Of a stretch of DNA of 64,000 nucleotides, positions 53,322 through 64,000 are shown piece after piece. The DNA is from Skeletonema tropicum (lineage: Eukaryota; Bacillariophyta; Thalassiosirophyceae; Thalassiosirales; Thalassiosiraceae), in assembly GCA_037178625.1 (NCBI GenBank), contig JAWZXG010000042.1, positions 1 through 64,000 of the forward strand. The letters are read 5' to 3'. The number at the start of each line of letters is the position of its first letter. Within the stretch, counting starts at the first letter, position 1. Under the pieces are notes generated by a model. It was given only the letters and a program-made list of their open reading frames with translations. It had not been told where the DNA came from and made no database searches. Both the position numbers and the translations under genes were made by a program.

Positions 53322-54218
53322 TTATTGTACAGTCATGTCTTGTACAGTCATGTCATTCACATACAACCATTCCGCAAACCCACAAAATCCAGGACTTCCG
53401 ACAGGGGCGTATGCTACGGTCTTTTCACAATCTAGAGGAATATTCTTGACGTCTTCTTCTTCTTCAGACTCCTCCTCCTCGTCATCATCATCTTCTTCAT
53501 CATCTTCCTCATCTGTTTCTTCCTCGTCTGTTTCTTCTTCCTCATCTTCATAACCTATCGATTGCAAAGCAGTTTCAGCATCAAGTTCTATTATTTCATC
53601 AAGTGATCCCGTATCATCATCGTCACTACTGCAATCAGAACTTTCTTCCGTTATATTATCTTCTGGCAATGAAGTCCTCCTTAAATTATTTCGTGCTTGT
53701 GCTCGACGCCATGCCTTCTCCAAATCATCCTCATCATATGCTGCTGTTGATGATGATGTTGTCGACTTTTTTGGTTTCAACGATCTGGCAAGACTGCCGA
53801 TGCTTCGTGCGCTACGGCTACCAAGACTTCGAAGGCTGCGTACACTTTTTCCACTTCGACTACTTGCCTCTGTCGCCCGTGTGCTGACGCTGTAGTATCC
53901 ACTGCTGTGGACACTGGCACTGCTACGATTCTTCTTTTTTCCACTACTGCCACTACTACGATGATTATTATGATGCTGTATACGCCCTGAAGAAGAACGA
54001 CTTCTAGTTCTGGAAATACCTTGTGTAGCAGCAGCACTGCTGGTGCGTGGACGGCTCCTATCATACTGTTGTCGCCTTGAGGAAGAAGGACGACTACTTC
54101 GTCCCTTTGTTGTTGAGCTGGTAGGCTTACCGTCACGACGACGGGTCCTTCCTCTGGAGGAACTATGTCGATGTCCTCCTCCTCTAGTACCACTGGAGGA
54201 GTACGGGTCGTACGCCAT
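53322..54218 (-). CDS. Ser/Arg-rich then acidic protein, related in layout to the MDR N-termini
   Basis: 298 aa from ATG 54218. Residues 1-160 are Ser/Arg/Gly-rich and basic, including SARSIGSLARSLKPKK. A middle part holds DLEKAWRRAQARNNLRR and DNITEESSDCSS. A strongly acidic Glu/Asp run (about 220-260) is followed by APVGSPGFCGFAEWLYVND. The 'ITEESS' phrase and the end 'AP-x-G-x-P...WL' occur in the same order in the N-terminal half of the three neighbouring MDR proteins (DITEESS; APIGMPAVSAVSAWLFAADY). A 15-bp tandem repeat produces the final MTVQDMTVQ. It may be a truncated family member that lost the enzyme domain. Function unknown. Confidence 0.6.
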   Translation of the reverse strand: MAYDPYSSSGTRGGGHRHSSSRGRTRRRDGKPTSSTTKGRSSRPSSSRRQQYDRSRPRTSSAAATQGISRTRSRSSSGRIQHHNNHRSSGSSGKKKNRSSASVHSSGYYSVSTRATEASSRSGKSVRSLRSLGSRSARSIGSLARSLKPKKSTTSSSTAAYDEDDLEKAWRRAQARNNLRRTSLPEDNITEESSDCSSDDDDTGSLDEIIELDAETALQSIGYEDEEEETDEEETDEEDDEEDDDDEEEESEEEEDVKNIPLDCEKTVAYAPVGSPGFCGFAEWLYVNDMTVQDMTVQ

Positions 54219-54953
54219 GATACTATTTGACCTCTCTCGCTGAAGAAGAGTTCTTCAATATAGCTTGGCTATTTTGATCAATGGAAGTTACGCTCTAGGA
54301 TCGATTTAGTGTACACATTTGGCAGCTGGTGTATTGTGTTGAATCATTCTAGATGGAACGACATCCAAGCTAAGAATAATATCACTTTCGTTTTCGTTCT
54401 GTTCAACGCATTGCCATAAATTGTGACATGGGTGTTATTTGTAGCGCAGCACATGAAAGTGAGTGAGTGCAAGGAAAGAGATTTAGGGGGCTTGTAGAAC
54501 ATGTGTTTCGAGTTGTAACCCCATAATTACCCCTCATGCAGTTATAGAGTAGAAAAAGACACTTAAATACCCGTAAATGGTCATATTATATCCAAAAAAG
54601 AGCTCCCAAACAACCAACCCTTTTGGGGGCATCTCACCGTGCCCTCAAAATTCCTCAAGAAAGGTGAAAGGAACAGCACGACGAACGGCGACAGCCGATC
54701 GGAAAGCGCCAACACTCCAACCTCTCTGCAACCCGATCTCTCTGGCTCATCTGCCCTCGATCCACGATGAGCACATCGGAAATAGGGTCCATTCAACTTC
54801 CATTCAATGATGTGAGTTGATTGCATGTTGCACACGAGGTTGCTGCTCTCTTTCTTGTGTTGTTTCAAGCATATCCGCTAGCTGCTACTATCCAACAACA
54901 ACACAAAGTAGTACAGTCACCTATCATCTGCTCTCAATTCAAGATAAGTAGAT
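54219..54953. other. Divergent intergenic region
   Basis: Lies between the start of the acidic protein gene (minus) and the TANGO2 gene (plus), so it should hold both promoters. No gene or named motif recognised. Confidence 0.45.
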
Positions 54954-56252
54954 ATGTGCATAATCTTCGTCCTCTATCAAGTCCATCCAACCTATCCACT
55001 CATAATTGCATCCAATCGAGATGAAATGCTAGATCGTCCTACAGAGTCGATGAAATTGCGAGGTAGCATCGACATCAATCCAACAATGAATGACGACGAC
55101 AATACGAATTGTCAACAAGAAAGAAGAAGAAGGAGGAGGAATCACCAACAAAAACGATGCTATCTTGCCGGAAGAGATCTCGTTTGTGGAGGAACATGGT
55201 TGGCTTTGGATGTTTCCTCCATGACGAAAGTAGTAGATCTTAATAACGATGATAGTAGTAGTATTGCACGTCATGGTGGTGATTGTACTCTTGATAATAT
55301 TGTCAGCAGCTCTGACAAGAAGGACAATGACAACTCTAACAACAACATCAACGACAACGACGATTCAACAATCCCATCATTACTAAGATGGATAGCAATC
55401 ACCAATTATAGAGAAAAGGAAGAACATGGTAGACCCAGTCGAGGAGAATTACTCACCGAGTACATCACTCAACAAACAACCACAACCCACCATCAAGAAG
55501 AGGCGAAGGATCAACACTCCTCACAGTCGTCTTCTTCTTCTTGTTATGATGCTCCATCATTTCTAAAAAAATTACAACCCAATGGACAACAATACAATGG
55601 GTTCAATTTACTAGTGGGGGATGATACTGGTATATATTACTATAGCAATCGTAGTAGCGTACAAGATCATGATGATAAGCATCCACAAGGTCATGATAGC
55701 AACACTACTACTACTACTGCACCCGCATCATCAATACCACCACAGCGACTCATGCCGGGACGAATCTATGGTTTAAGTAATGCATTACTTGATACACCAT
55801 GGCCAAAAGTGGAACGAGGGAAGGAGTTATTGGAACAATTGATACATGAGGAACAACAGAAAATAATGATGAATACCACCACCAGCAGCAGCACCAACAA
55901 CAACAATAACAATAATAACAACAACAATTCGTCACTAAATCAATTCCATGAAAAACTACAAAGCATCCTCCACGACACAATCCAACCATCCAACGACAAC
56001 TTGTTACCCAACACCGGGATAGGTCTGTATTCCGAACGTCACCTCTCGTCCATATTCGTTCCAGTGGATACCTTCCTGGGACGGGATTATGGTACACGAT
56101 CATCGACGAGTATTGTTATGGATGTGGTGGGGAGGGTGAGTGTGTTGGAACGGAGTTGTTGGTTGAGTAGTAGTGATGATGATGAGATGGAGAAGAAGGG
56201 GCAGGTGGTGGAAGATGAATGGTTTTATTTTCGTCAGGGAGGAGATGATTAA
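54954..56252 (+). CDS. TANGO2: TANGO2 (NRDE) family protein
   Basis: 432 aa, single exon, starting at the ATG of the family's defining N-terminus MCIIF. NRDE follows in PLIIASNRDEMLDRPTE (about 15-31). Later motifs are YLAGRDLVCGGTWLALD (70-86), WIAITNYRE, RPSRGELLTEYI, YNGFNLLVGDD, GRIYGLSNALLDTPWPKVERGK, SIFVP and YGTRSSTSIVMD. All family blocks are present, so the protein should be functional. TANGO2 proteins act in mitochondria or cytosol and have been linked to Golgi organisation and haem or lipid handling. The diatom copy is longer than animal ones because of Asn/Asp/Thr/Gln-rich inserts between the blocks, including an Asn run near 320. The N-terminal Cys, presumed nucleophile in this Ntn-like family, is in place. 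Confidence 0.95.
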   Translation: MCIIFVLYQVHPTYPLIIASNRDEMLDRPTESMKLRGSIDINPTMNDDDNTNCQQERRRRRRNHQQKRCYLAGRDLVCGGTWLALDVSSMTKVVDLNNDDSSSIARHGGDCTLDNIVSSSDKKDNDNSNNNINDNDDSTIPSLLRWIAITNYREKEEHGRPSRGELLTEYITQQTTTTHHQEEAKDQHSSQSSSSSCYDAPSFLKKLQPNGQQYNGFNLLVGDDTGIYYYSNRSSVQDHDDKHPQGHDSNTTTTTAPASSIPPQRLMPGRIYGLSNALLDTPWPKVERGKELLEQLIHEEQQKIMMNTTTSSSTNNNNNNNNNNNSSLNQFHEKLQSILHDTIQPSNDNLLPNTGIGLYSERHLSSIFVPVDTFLGRDYGTRSSTSIVMDVVGRVSVLERSCWLSSSDDDEMEKKGQVVEDEWFYFRQGGDD

Positions 56253-56383
56253 AATGTTGATGGTTCTGTTTTAAGAATTTGTTAGCATGGCATTAAGTAG
56301 TATGGTTATTATCTACACGAACGCGGCCTCTCTGTACAGCATCTATATTTTATGTAGTTCATGTTCTATCTCTATCCCCCCCC

Positions 56384-56397
56384 CCCCCCCTCGCGAT
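56384..56397. repeat. Poly-C tract
   Basis: Cytosine run in the 3' flank of TANGO2. Length may be unreliable in assembly. Confidence 0.7.
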
Positions 56398-56479
56398 GAC
56401 CCTCTCGACGCGTTGAACCGCGTGTGTGGCCAGTTAAGTTGACCCTCAATCATCTTTGTATCCTCTCTATATCATCTAT

Positions 56480-56779
56480 CTATATGTAGGCCATCCCAAC
56501 CACAACACTAATCACACCAATCAACCCCAAAAACACCCCCAACACCAACCCACCCTTATGTAACCCCCAATGAACCCTATAATAATTATCACTAAATCGA
56601 TCAATACGATCATCATCATTGTAACTAATGGTAGACAAGTCCTCGGACATGTTGGACAGTGAGGGTATTTTCGATAAGGAGTGGGAATCGTTGGAGAGTA
56701 GTAAGGAGTGGAAGAGTGATCGTTGGGTGAGGTGGGATTTGGACCGTTGTTTTTCGAGATTGTTTAGTCTATCGGGCAT
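56480..56779 (-). CDS. Small single-pass membrane protein, hypothetical
   Basis: 99 aa from ATG 56779 with a polar, Ser/Leu-rich N-terminal half and one C-terminal membrane helix (LVLGVFLGLIGVISVVVGM, about 77-96). A YYRVHWGLHKGG segment precedes it. The layout is that of a tail-anchored protein with almost no lumenal part. Family not recognised. The plus-strand frame across the same region (56628-56828) is less protein-like. Confidence 0.5.
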   Translation of the reverse strand: MPDRLNNLEKQRSKSHLTQRSLFHSLLLSNDSHSLSKIPSLSNMSEDLSTISYNDDDRIDRFSDNYYRVHWGLHKGGLVLGVFLGLIGVISVVVGMAYI

Positions 56780-57629
56780 GATGAATGAAGATGAGAGGCG
56801 TCAGTATGGATGGAATATGGGGATATGATGATGCTTGGAACGTGGATTATCACTCTTGTTCAGTGTTGTAGTTGTCATGTATTACTGATTACGTGGGCCA
56901 ATCAAAACTGAGAGCACAATGACATACAATCAATCAATGTTATGTCTCTTGCTTGACAACAATGCAATCAAGCTGTTGACTCAAAAGAGAAAATGCAAAG
57001 GAACGGAAGATTTGGTTTGGAAGAGAGGGCAACGTCTACAAAGTGTCAGGCAGTGATGCTACAAGTGTCAACGTCCGTTCAACAAGTGTCAACGTCCGTT
57101 CACGCACCATGGAACAACACGCTAGTCGTAAAAAAGCAAGCGCAAAGCCGTGCGCAAAGCCACGTGATCTTGAACTTGCATCCACCTCCGCGGACTTTTT
57201 TGACACTCCCGCAATAATTTTGTAGGAGCATTGTTCTTCTCGCTTTTTTCATTCTCATTGCTCCTGAAAAAACGGTCATCGCCATTTTTTTGACCAAAAC
57301 GATCATGACGTCCGTTATTTTTAGAGTTGATTGCTAGCTGTCCGCCTGCACCGTAGTCATAGACCTAGTAGACAACGAACCAATCAGAAGGAGCATTACG
57401 GCTATTGACGACGGAATAATTATTCAGAACTGGAATATCATCTTGCGATATCTCATCGTCATTGCTAGTTAGATAGCAGTAGCGCGGACCATAGAAAACG
57501 GAACGGCGTCGCAGCAAATAAAAAGAGACGGCGAAAGAGCGACAACCAAACGCAATACGCACCAACATACATTGTTCATTCTACAAACGCTCACCAACAC
57601 TCAAGCCGCCCACCACCGCCACCAACACA
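56780..57629. other. Intergenic with a 21-bp tandem duplication
   Basis: 57061-57081 and 57082-57102 are identical 21-bp units containing GTGTCAACGTCCG. No gene recognised. The part near 57540-57629 is presumably the 5' leader of the FHA gene. Confidence 0.6.
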
Positions 57630-58496
57630 ATGAACAGCACCACCTCTAAAAAATATCCCGCCACCTCACCACCAAACGACTCCTGGACAATCGAGCAATT
57701 ACTATTCTGGTCCCTCGATCAATATCACTCGGCGGCCATTTCCAAAACCAATTCTCACTTGAGCGCACTTCGACTTCAGTGTGAGAATGAATGTGACGAT
57801 GTGTTGATGTTGCATGAGCTGGCGGTGCAGATGACATCATCGAACAAGGATGATGATGATGATATCATCGATGGACCACCTATTACTGCCTGTGGAGAGA
57901 ATGAGAATGTGGATCCACAGCAGAATGATGATAATAATAACCTCCAGCAGCATAAGCAGCAGCAGCAGTTCAAGTTGAATCAGAAGCAACCTGCAGCTGC
58001 AGCTAGTTCTACTGCAACTACAGCTGCAATTCAACAAACCACCACATCATCCAGATCATCATCCAGCTCTAGCAACAGTCTCATCATTACAATCCTCTCA
58101 GGACCACACGCATCTCAAACCTACAAACTTCAACCCAAGCACACTCAACCATGTCTCATTGGACGATCGAAGGGGAAAAAGTTTTTACGGAATGGGATAT
58201 CGCTAAATAAAGATCAGGAGGTTAGTACGACCCATGGCAAGTTTTCGGTGGAGGTGGAGGAGCAGCAGGAGCAGGAGCTTGTGTTGGATCATCATCATCA
58301 TCGTCATAATCCTGATACTGATACTCATCAACAGAAACGCAAGCACAAGGTATTCAAATTCTACTATACAGATGTTGGAAGTACCAATGGTTCGACTGTA
58401 GGTGAAGCAAGATTGGAAGCGAATGTGAGAGTGGAGATTGAGGAGGGGATGGAGTTGAGAATTGGTAATTCTACTTTGAAGATTGCGTTTGGTTAG
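57630..58496 (+). CDS. FHA-domain protein
   Basis: 288 aa from ATG 57630. An N-terminal helical part (IEQLLFWSLDQYHSA; SHLSALRLQCENEC) is followed by a Gln/Asn/Ser-rich linker (about 95-150). A C-terminal forkhead-associated domain begins at about 150: LIITILSGPH, CLIGRS (G178-R179-S180), STTHGKF (S199, H202), FYYTDVGSTNGS and ELRIGNSTLKIAF. The Gly-Arg, Ser-x-x-His and Asn of the phosphothreonine pocket are all there, so it should bind phosphothreonine peptides. An acidic/His-rich insert (HHHHRH) lies inside the domain. From 58188, the codons for residue R187 onward are part of the 1936-bp tandem repeat. Confidence 0.9.
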   Translation: MNSTTSKKYPATSPPNDSWTIEQLLFWSLDQYHSAAISKTNSHLSALRLQCENECDDVLMLHELAVQMTSSNKDDDDDIIDGPPITACGENENVDPQQNDDNNNLQQHKQQQQFKLNQKQPAAAASSTATTAAIQQTTTSSRSSSSSSNSLIITILSGPHASQTYKLQPKHTQPCLIGRSKGKKFLRNGISLNKDQEVSTTHGKFSVEVEEQQEQELVLDHHHHRHNPDTDTHQQKRKHKVFKFYYTDVGSTNGSTVGEARLEANVRVEIEEGMELRIGNSTLKIAFG

Positions 58497-60123
58497 AAAT
58501 GGAGATGGAGTTGAATATGAATTGTTGGTGAACGTACGTAATGTTGACGGTGAATATGTTGACGGTGGTGTGGATAGAGATAAGTACAATATGAACGATT
58601 GTTATGGAAACGGTCGATCATGAATGATGATACGTAAGACAATACTGAGTTGAGTATGAGGAGAAGTAAGCGAAGGGGAGATAGATTCAAATACATTCAT
58701 AGTAAAGAGACAAGTTCAAAGAAGACGAGAGAGACTATATTATAGCTATTGCGCTATTGATGTTGCTACATACTTTAGCACGAGCGAGGCAGCCGACAGC
58801 GACAGCCGGCCAAATATAAATCTCAATCCGGCTTGACAGCCAGATCTACTTTCACTTCCAAGCAGAGCAGATAATATCCAAAAGTTGACATTGTGACCAC
58901 TATTCGACTCGTCTCTTCAAGCTGCATCGCATCGATTAATACCATCATTACGACTTTCATTGTATAATCGAAATCACAGCTCGAAGACAGTTGTAGACGA
59001 TCAGCAATCAGCACCGACCGTCCATGACAGTTGGCACGGGATGGGCTCTAAACGCTGCGCTGAAGAACGAAGCATCGATCGGGCGAGTCAATGATAGTTG
59101 GCACATATTGGTCGAATAAATAAATAAATATTAGATATCTCTGTAATCACTGGGGACGGCGCAACAGCAACATCAATATGCTGACTGTTGCTGTGGGCTT
59201 GGCAGCATGGGAGGTGCACCGTCCAGCGGCCAGCAGGAGAGGCGTCATCGGCTACGCTCCACCAGGCAATAATAATATCCACCTCCCATCAGCAACAGTG
59301 TGATGATAGACCTACTGGCAGGAAGCGGTCGGCTCGCTTTGATTTGCTGGTGTAGCCAACTGAGTTGGATGCAACATCATCATCATCAGAATTTGAAGTG
59401 GGCTTTGGCACGTGTCGATCTTTGGCTTGGATTTGAGTTGTGAGTTGCGACATTGACAGCTTCTCACTTTTTGACCCACACACACCGAACACCGAACCTC
59501 AACGAAGCGAAGACGAAGCAAGCAAGCACGAAGCACAATGGCAATAAGATAAATAAATAGTAGCAATAATAAAAGCACCTACTGCCGTGCCAACCAAATG
59601 GACGGTGCTGATCGTTGACGATGAATGAAAAGAGATACAGCATCATCTATTGAAGTTATGGGGGAGATAGAGGTAGACAGTCGAGTCTCACATCGTACCA
59701 ACCTTCTGGATCACACTGATCGATGCTTCTGTCTTCAGCGCAGCGTTGGATCTTACATCGTGCCATTTATCAGCCATTTATCATGGATCATATCGGCTGA
59801 GATGAGATCTTACATCGTACCAACTGTCATTGACGGAGCAGTGATTAATGTATTCATCGATAGCGCTTGAGACAAGGATTCGAATAATTGAATAGTCGTC
59901 TCATTGTTATTGTTAGATACGATAATGCGAAGCGAGCGGTAGCGGGATGAGCTGTGATTATTGTACGAATCGATAGAGATTGAAATGACGATTCCAATGC
60001 TCGTCTCATTGGTACTACTCTCTTCATTGGTACTACTCTCTCTCTACTCGAATTCTAGAGACGGCTAGGGGTCGCTCTAGTTCAGACGATTGACAAAAGA
60101 TCCATACGGAATATTGTACGCAC

Positions 60124-60432
60124 CGGAATGGGATATCGCTAAATAAAGATCAGGAGGTTAGTACGACCCATGGCAAGTTTTCGGTGGAGGTGGAGGAGCA
60201 GCAGGAGCAGGAGCTTGTGTTGGATCATCATCATCATCGTCATAATCCTGATACTGATACTCATCAACAGAAACGCAAGCACAAGGTATTCAAATTCTAC
60301 TATACAGATGTTGGAAGTACCAATGGTTCGACTGTAGGTGAAGCAAGATTGGAAGCGAATGTGAGAGTGGAGATTGAGGAGGGGATGGAGTTGAGAATTG
60401 GTAATTCTACTTTGAAGATTGCGTTTGGTTAG
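60124..60432 (+). pseudogene. FHA gene fragment, repeat unit 2
   Basis: Identical to codons 187-288 of the FHA gene with no upstream coding part. The frame is closed by a TGA at about 60090 and has no in-frame ATG before the domain. It includes STTH but lacks the Gly-Arg strand, so a folded FHA domain is unlikely. Confidence 0.85.
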
Positions 60433-62059
60433 AAATGGAGATGGAGTTGAATATGAATTGTTGGTGAACGTACGTAATGTTGACGGTGAATATGTTGACG
60501 GTGGTGTGGATAGAGATAAGTACAATATGAACGATTGTTATGGAAACGGTCGATCATGAATGATGATACGTAAGACAATACTGAGTTGAGTATGAGGAGA
60601 AGTAAGCGAAGGGGAGATAGATTCAAATACATTCATAGTAAAGAGACAAGTTCAAAGAAGACGAGAGAGACTATATTATAGCTATTGCGCTATTGATGTT
60701 GCTACATACTTTAGCACGAGCGAGGCAGCCGACAGCGACAGCCGGCCAAATATAAATCTCAATCCGGCTTGACAGCCAGATCTACTTTCACTTCCAAGCA
60801 GAGCAGATAATATCCAAAAGTTGACATTGTGACCACTATTCGACTCGTCTCTTCAAGCTGCATCGCATCGATTAATACCATCATTACGACTTTCATTGTA
60901 TAATCGAAATCACAGCTCGAAGACAGTTGTAGACGATCAGCAATCAGCACCGACCGTCCATGACAGTTGGCACGGGATGGGCTCTAAACGCTGCGCTGAA
61001 GAACGAAGCATCGATCGGGCGAGTCAATGATAGTTGGCACATATTGGTCGAATAAATAAATAAATATTAGATATCTCTGTAATCACTGGGGACGGCGCAA
61101 CAGCAACATCAATATGCTGACTGTTGCTGTGGGCTTGGCAGCATGGGAGGTGCACCGTCCAGCGGCCAGCAGGAGAGGCGTCATCGGCTACGCTCCACCA
61201 GGCAATAATAATATCCACCTCCCATCAGCAACAGTGTGATGATAGACCTACTGGCAGGAAGCGGTCGGCTCGCTTTGATTTGCTGGTGTAGCCAACTGAG
61301 TTGGATGCAACATCATCATCATCAGAATTTGAAGTGGGCTTTGGCACGTGTCGATCTTTGGCTTGGATTTGAGTTGTGAGTTGCGACATTGACAGCTTCT
61401 CACTTTTTGACCCACACACACCGAACACCGAACCTCAACGAAGCGAAGACGAAGCAAGCAAGCACGAAGCACAATGGCAATAAGATAAATAAATAGTAGC
61501 AATAATAAAAGCACCTACTGCCGTGCCAACCAAATGGACGGTGCTGATCGTTGACGATGAATGAAAAGAGATACAGCATCATCTATTGAAGTTATGGGGG
61601 AGATAGAGGTAGACAGTCGAGTCTCACATCGTACCAACCTTCTGGATCACACTGATCGATGCTTCTGTCTTCAGCGCAGCGTTGGATCTTACATCGTGCC
61701 ATTTATCAGCCATTTATCATGGATCATATCGGCTGAGATGAGATCTTACATCGTACCAACTGTCATTGACGGAGCAGTGATTAATGTATTCATCGATAGC
61801 GCTTGAGACAAGGATTCGAATAATTGAATAGTCGTCTCATTGTTATTGTTAGATACGATAATGCGAAGCGAGCGGTAGCGGGATGAGCTGTGATTATTGT
61901 ACGAATCGATAGAGATTGAAATGACGATTCCAATGCTCGTCTCATTGGTACTACTCTCTTCATTGGTACTACTCTCTCTCTACTCGAATTCTAGAGACGG
62001 CTAGGGGTCGCTCTAGTTCAGACGATTGACAAAAGATCCATACGGAATATTGTACGCAC

Positions 62060-62368
62060 CGGAATGGGATATCGCTAAATAAAGATCAGGAGGTTAGTAC
62101 GACCCATGGCAAGTTTTCGGTGGAGGTGGAGGAGCAGCAGGAGCAGGAGCTTGTGTTGGATCATCATCATCATCGTCATAATCCTGATACTGATACTCAT
62201 CAACAGAAACGCAAGCACAAGGTATTCAAATTCTACTATACAGATGTTGGAAGTACCAATGGTTCGACTGTAGGTGAAGCAAGATTGGAAGCGAATGTGA
62301 GAGTGGAGATTGAGGAGGGGATGGAGTTGAGAATTGGTAATTCTACTTTGAAGATTGCGTTTGGTTAG
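62060..62368 (+). pseudogene. FHA gene fragment, repeat unit 3
   Basis: Same fragment as in unit 2, in the third tandem unit. Confidence 0.85.
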
Positions 62369-64000
62369 AAATGGAGATGGAGTTGAATATGAATTGTTGG
62401 TGAACGTACGTAATGTTGACGGTGAATATGTTGACGGTGGTGTGGATAGAGATAAGTACAATATGAACGATTGTTATGGAAACGGTCGATCATGAATGAT
62501 GATACGTAAGACAATACTGAGTTGAGTATGAGGAGAAGTAAGCGAAGGGGAGATAGATTCAAATACATTCATAGTAAAGAGACAAGTTCAAAGAAGACGA
62601 GAGAGACTATATTATAGCTATTGCGCTATTGATGTTGCTACATACTTTAGCACGAGCGAGGCAGCCGACAGCGACAGCCGGCCAAATATAAATCTCAATC
62701 CGGCTTGACAGCCAGATCTACTTTCACTTCCAAGCAGAGCAGATAATATCCAAAAGTTGACATTGTGACCACTATTCGACTCGTCTCTTCAAGCTGCATC
62801 GCATCGATTAATACCATCATTACGACTTTCATTGTATAATCGAAATCACAGCTCGAAGACAGTTGTAGACGATCAGCAATCAGCACCGACCGTCCATGAC
62901 AGTTGGCACGGGATGGGCTCTAAACGCTGCGCTGAAGAACGAAGCATCGATCGGGCGAGTCAATGATAGTTGGCACATATTGGTCGAATAAATAAATAAA
63001 TATTAGATATCTCTGTAATCACTGGGGACGGCGCAACAGCAACATCAATATGCTGACTGTTGCTGTGGGCTTGGCAGCATGGGAGGTGCACCGTCCAGCG
63101 GCCAGCAGGAGAGGCGTCATCGGCTACGCTCCACCAGGCAATAATAATATCCACCTCCCATCAGCAACAGTGTGATGATAGACCTACTGGCAGGAAGCGG
63201 TCGGCTCGCTTTGATTTGCTGGTGTAGCCAACTGAGTTGGATGCAACATCATCATCATCAGAATTTGAAGTGGGCTTTGGCACGTGTCGATCTTTGGCTT
63301 GGATTTGAGTTGTGAGTTGCGACATTGACAGCTTCTCACTTTTTGACCCACACACACCGAACACCGAACCTCAACGAAGCGAAGACGAAGCAAGCAAGCA
63401 CGAAGCACAATGGCAATAAGATAAATAAATAGTAGCAATAATAAAAGCACCTACTGCCGTGCCAACCAAATGGACGGTGCTGATCGTTGACGATGAATGA
63501 AAAGAGATACAGCATCATCTATTGAAGTTATGGGGGAGATAGAGGTAGACAGTCGAGTCTCACATCGTACCAACCTTCTGGATCACACTGATCGATGCTT
63601 CTGTCTTCAGCGCAGCGTTGGATCTTACATCGTGCCATTTATCAGCCATTTATCATGGATCATATCGGCTGAGATGAGATCTTACATCGTACCAACTGTC
63701 ATTGACGGAGCAGTGATTAATGTATTCATCGATAGCGCTTGATATATTGAGACAAGGATTCGAATAATTGAATAGTCGTCTCATTGTTATTGTTAGATAC
63801 GATAATGCGAAGCGAGCGGTAGCGGGATGAGCTGTGATTATTGTACGAATCGATAGAGATTGAAATGACGATTCCAATGCTCGTCTCATTGGTACTACTC
63901 TCTTCATTGGTACTACTCTCTCTCTACTCGAATTCTAGAGACGGCTAGGGGTCGCTCTAGTTCAGACGATTGACAAAAGATCCATACGGAATATTGTACG

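Larger units (their letters stand above)
58188..64000. repeat. 1936-bp tandem repeat, at least three units
   Basis: Units start at CGGAATGGGATATCGC: 58188, 60124 and 62060, and the window ends 3-4 bases before a possible fourth. Units one and two seem identical. Unit three has an 8-bp insertion (TATATTGA) at about 63743-63750. Each unit holds the 3' half of the FHA gene plus about 1.6 kb of downstream sequence with no recognisable gene (several short antisense frames recur in each unit). The junction sequence differs between the first (TTTTTACGGAATGGG) and later units (ACGCACCGGAATGGG), giving a CGGAATGGG microhomology at the breakpoint. Confidence 0.95.

Overview
The window looks like nuclear DNA of a diatom, probably a centric one; I cannot name the species. 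The evidence is short GT-AG introns (about 76-104 bp in most genes, over 300 bp in the tubulin genes), genes on both strands with no operons, a heat-shock-factor gene, a signal peptide followed by an AAA-F plastid-targeting motif, Ty1/copia, Crypton-like and pogo-like elements, and proteins with disordered Ser/Asp/Glu-rich N-termini. No viral, toxin, CRISPR or bacterial features were seen. I found no tRNA or rRNA gene by eye.

Layout. 1-3771 is mostly non-coding and holds an array of small hairpins. 3772-9395 carries a heat-shock-factor-like gene, a membrane-anchored protein-kinase-like gene and a small protein. 9655-16394 is one LTR retrotransposon (minus strand, 6-bp target duplication) that has lost most of its polymerase and carries two further insertions. 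16664-39312 contains two copies of a segmental duplication (dispersed repeat, alpha-tubulin, MITE, fragment of a Cys-rich gene). The copies have since been invaded by different transposons: a TA-flanked element in copy 1, tandem Crypton-like units and a pogo-like element in copy 2. Between the copies lie a reverse-transcriptase pseudogene, a 2-oxoglutarate oxygenase, a TrmY-family RNA methyltransferase with an apparent plastid presequence, an EF-hand gene and an amidoligase-like gene.

39455-41464 encodes a coiled-coil protein whose 3' exons build a 4CXXC (CDCA7/R1-type) zinc finger. 42628-52482 is a tandem triplication of an MDR-type oxidoreductase gene with degenerate Crypton-like copies between the paralogues. 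The middle paralogue is frameshifted. 53322-58496 holds an acidic/Ser-rich protein, a TANGO2 (NRDE) gene, a small membrane protein and an FHA-domain gene. From 58188 to the window end a 1936-bp unit containing the 3' half of the FHA gene is repeated in tandem at least three times.

The genes do not form one pathway. The main themes are recent segmental and tandem duplication, layered transposon insertion with readable empty sites, and a few noteworthy host genes: alpha-tubulins without Lys40, a plastid-type TrmY, an amidoligase and a 4CXXC zinc-finger protein. Splice junctions were inferred by eye from GT-AG sites and reading-frame continuity. All family assignments are from motif recognition; no database search was run.
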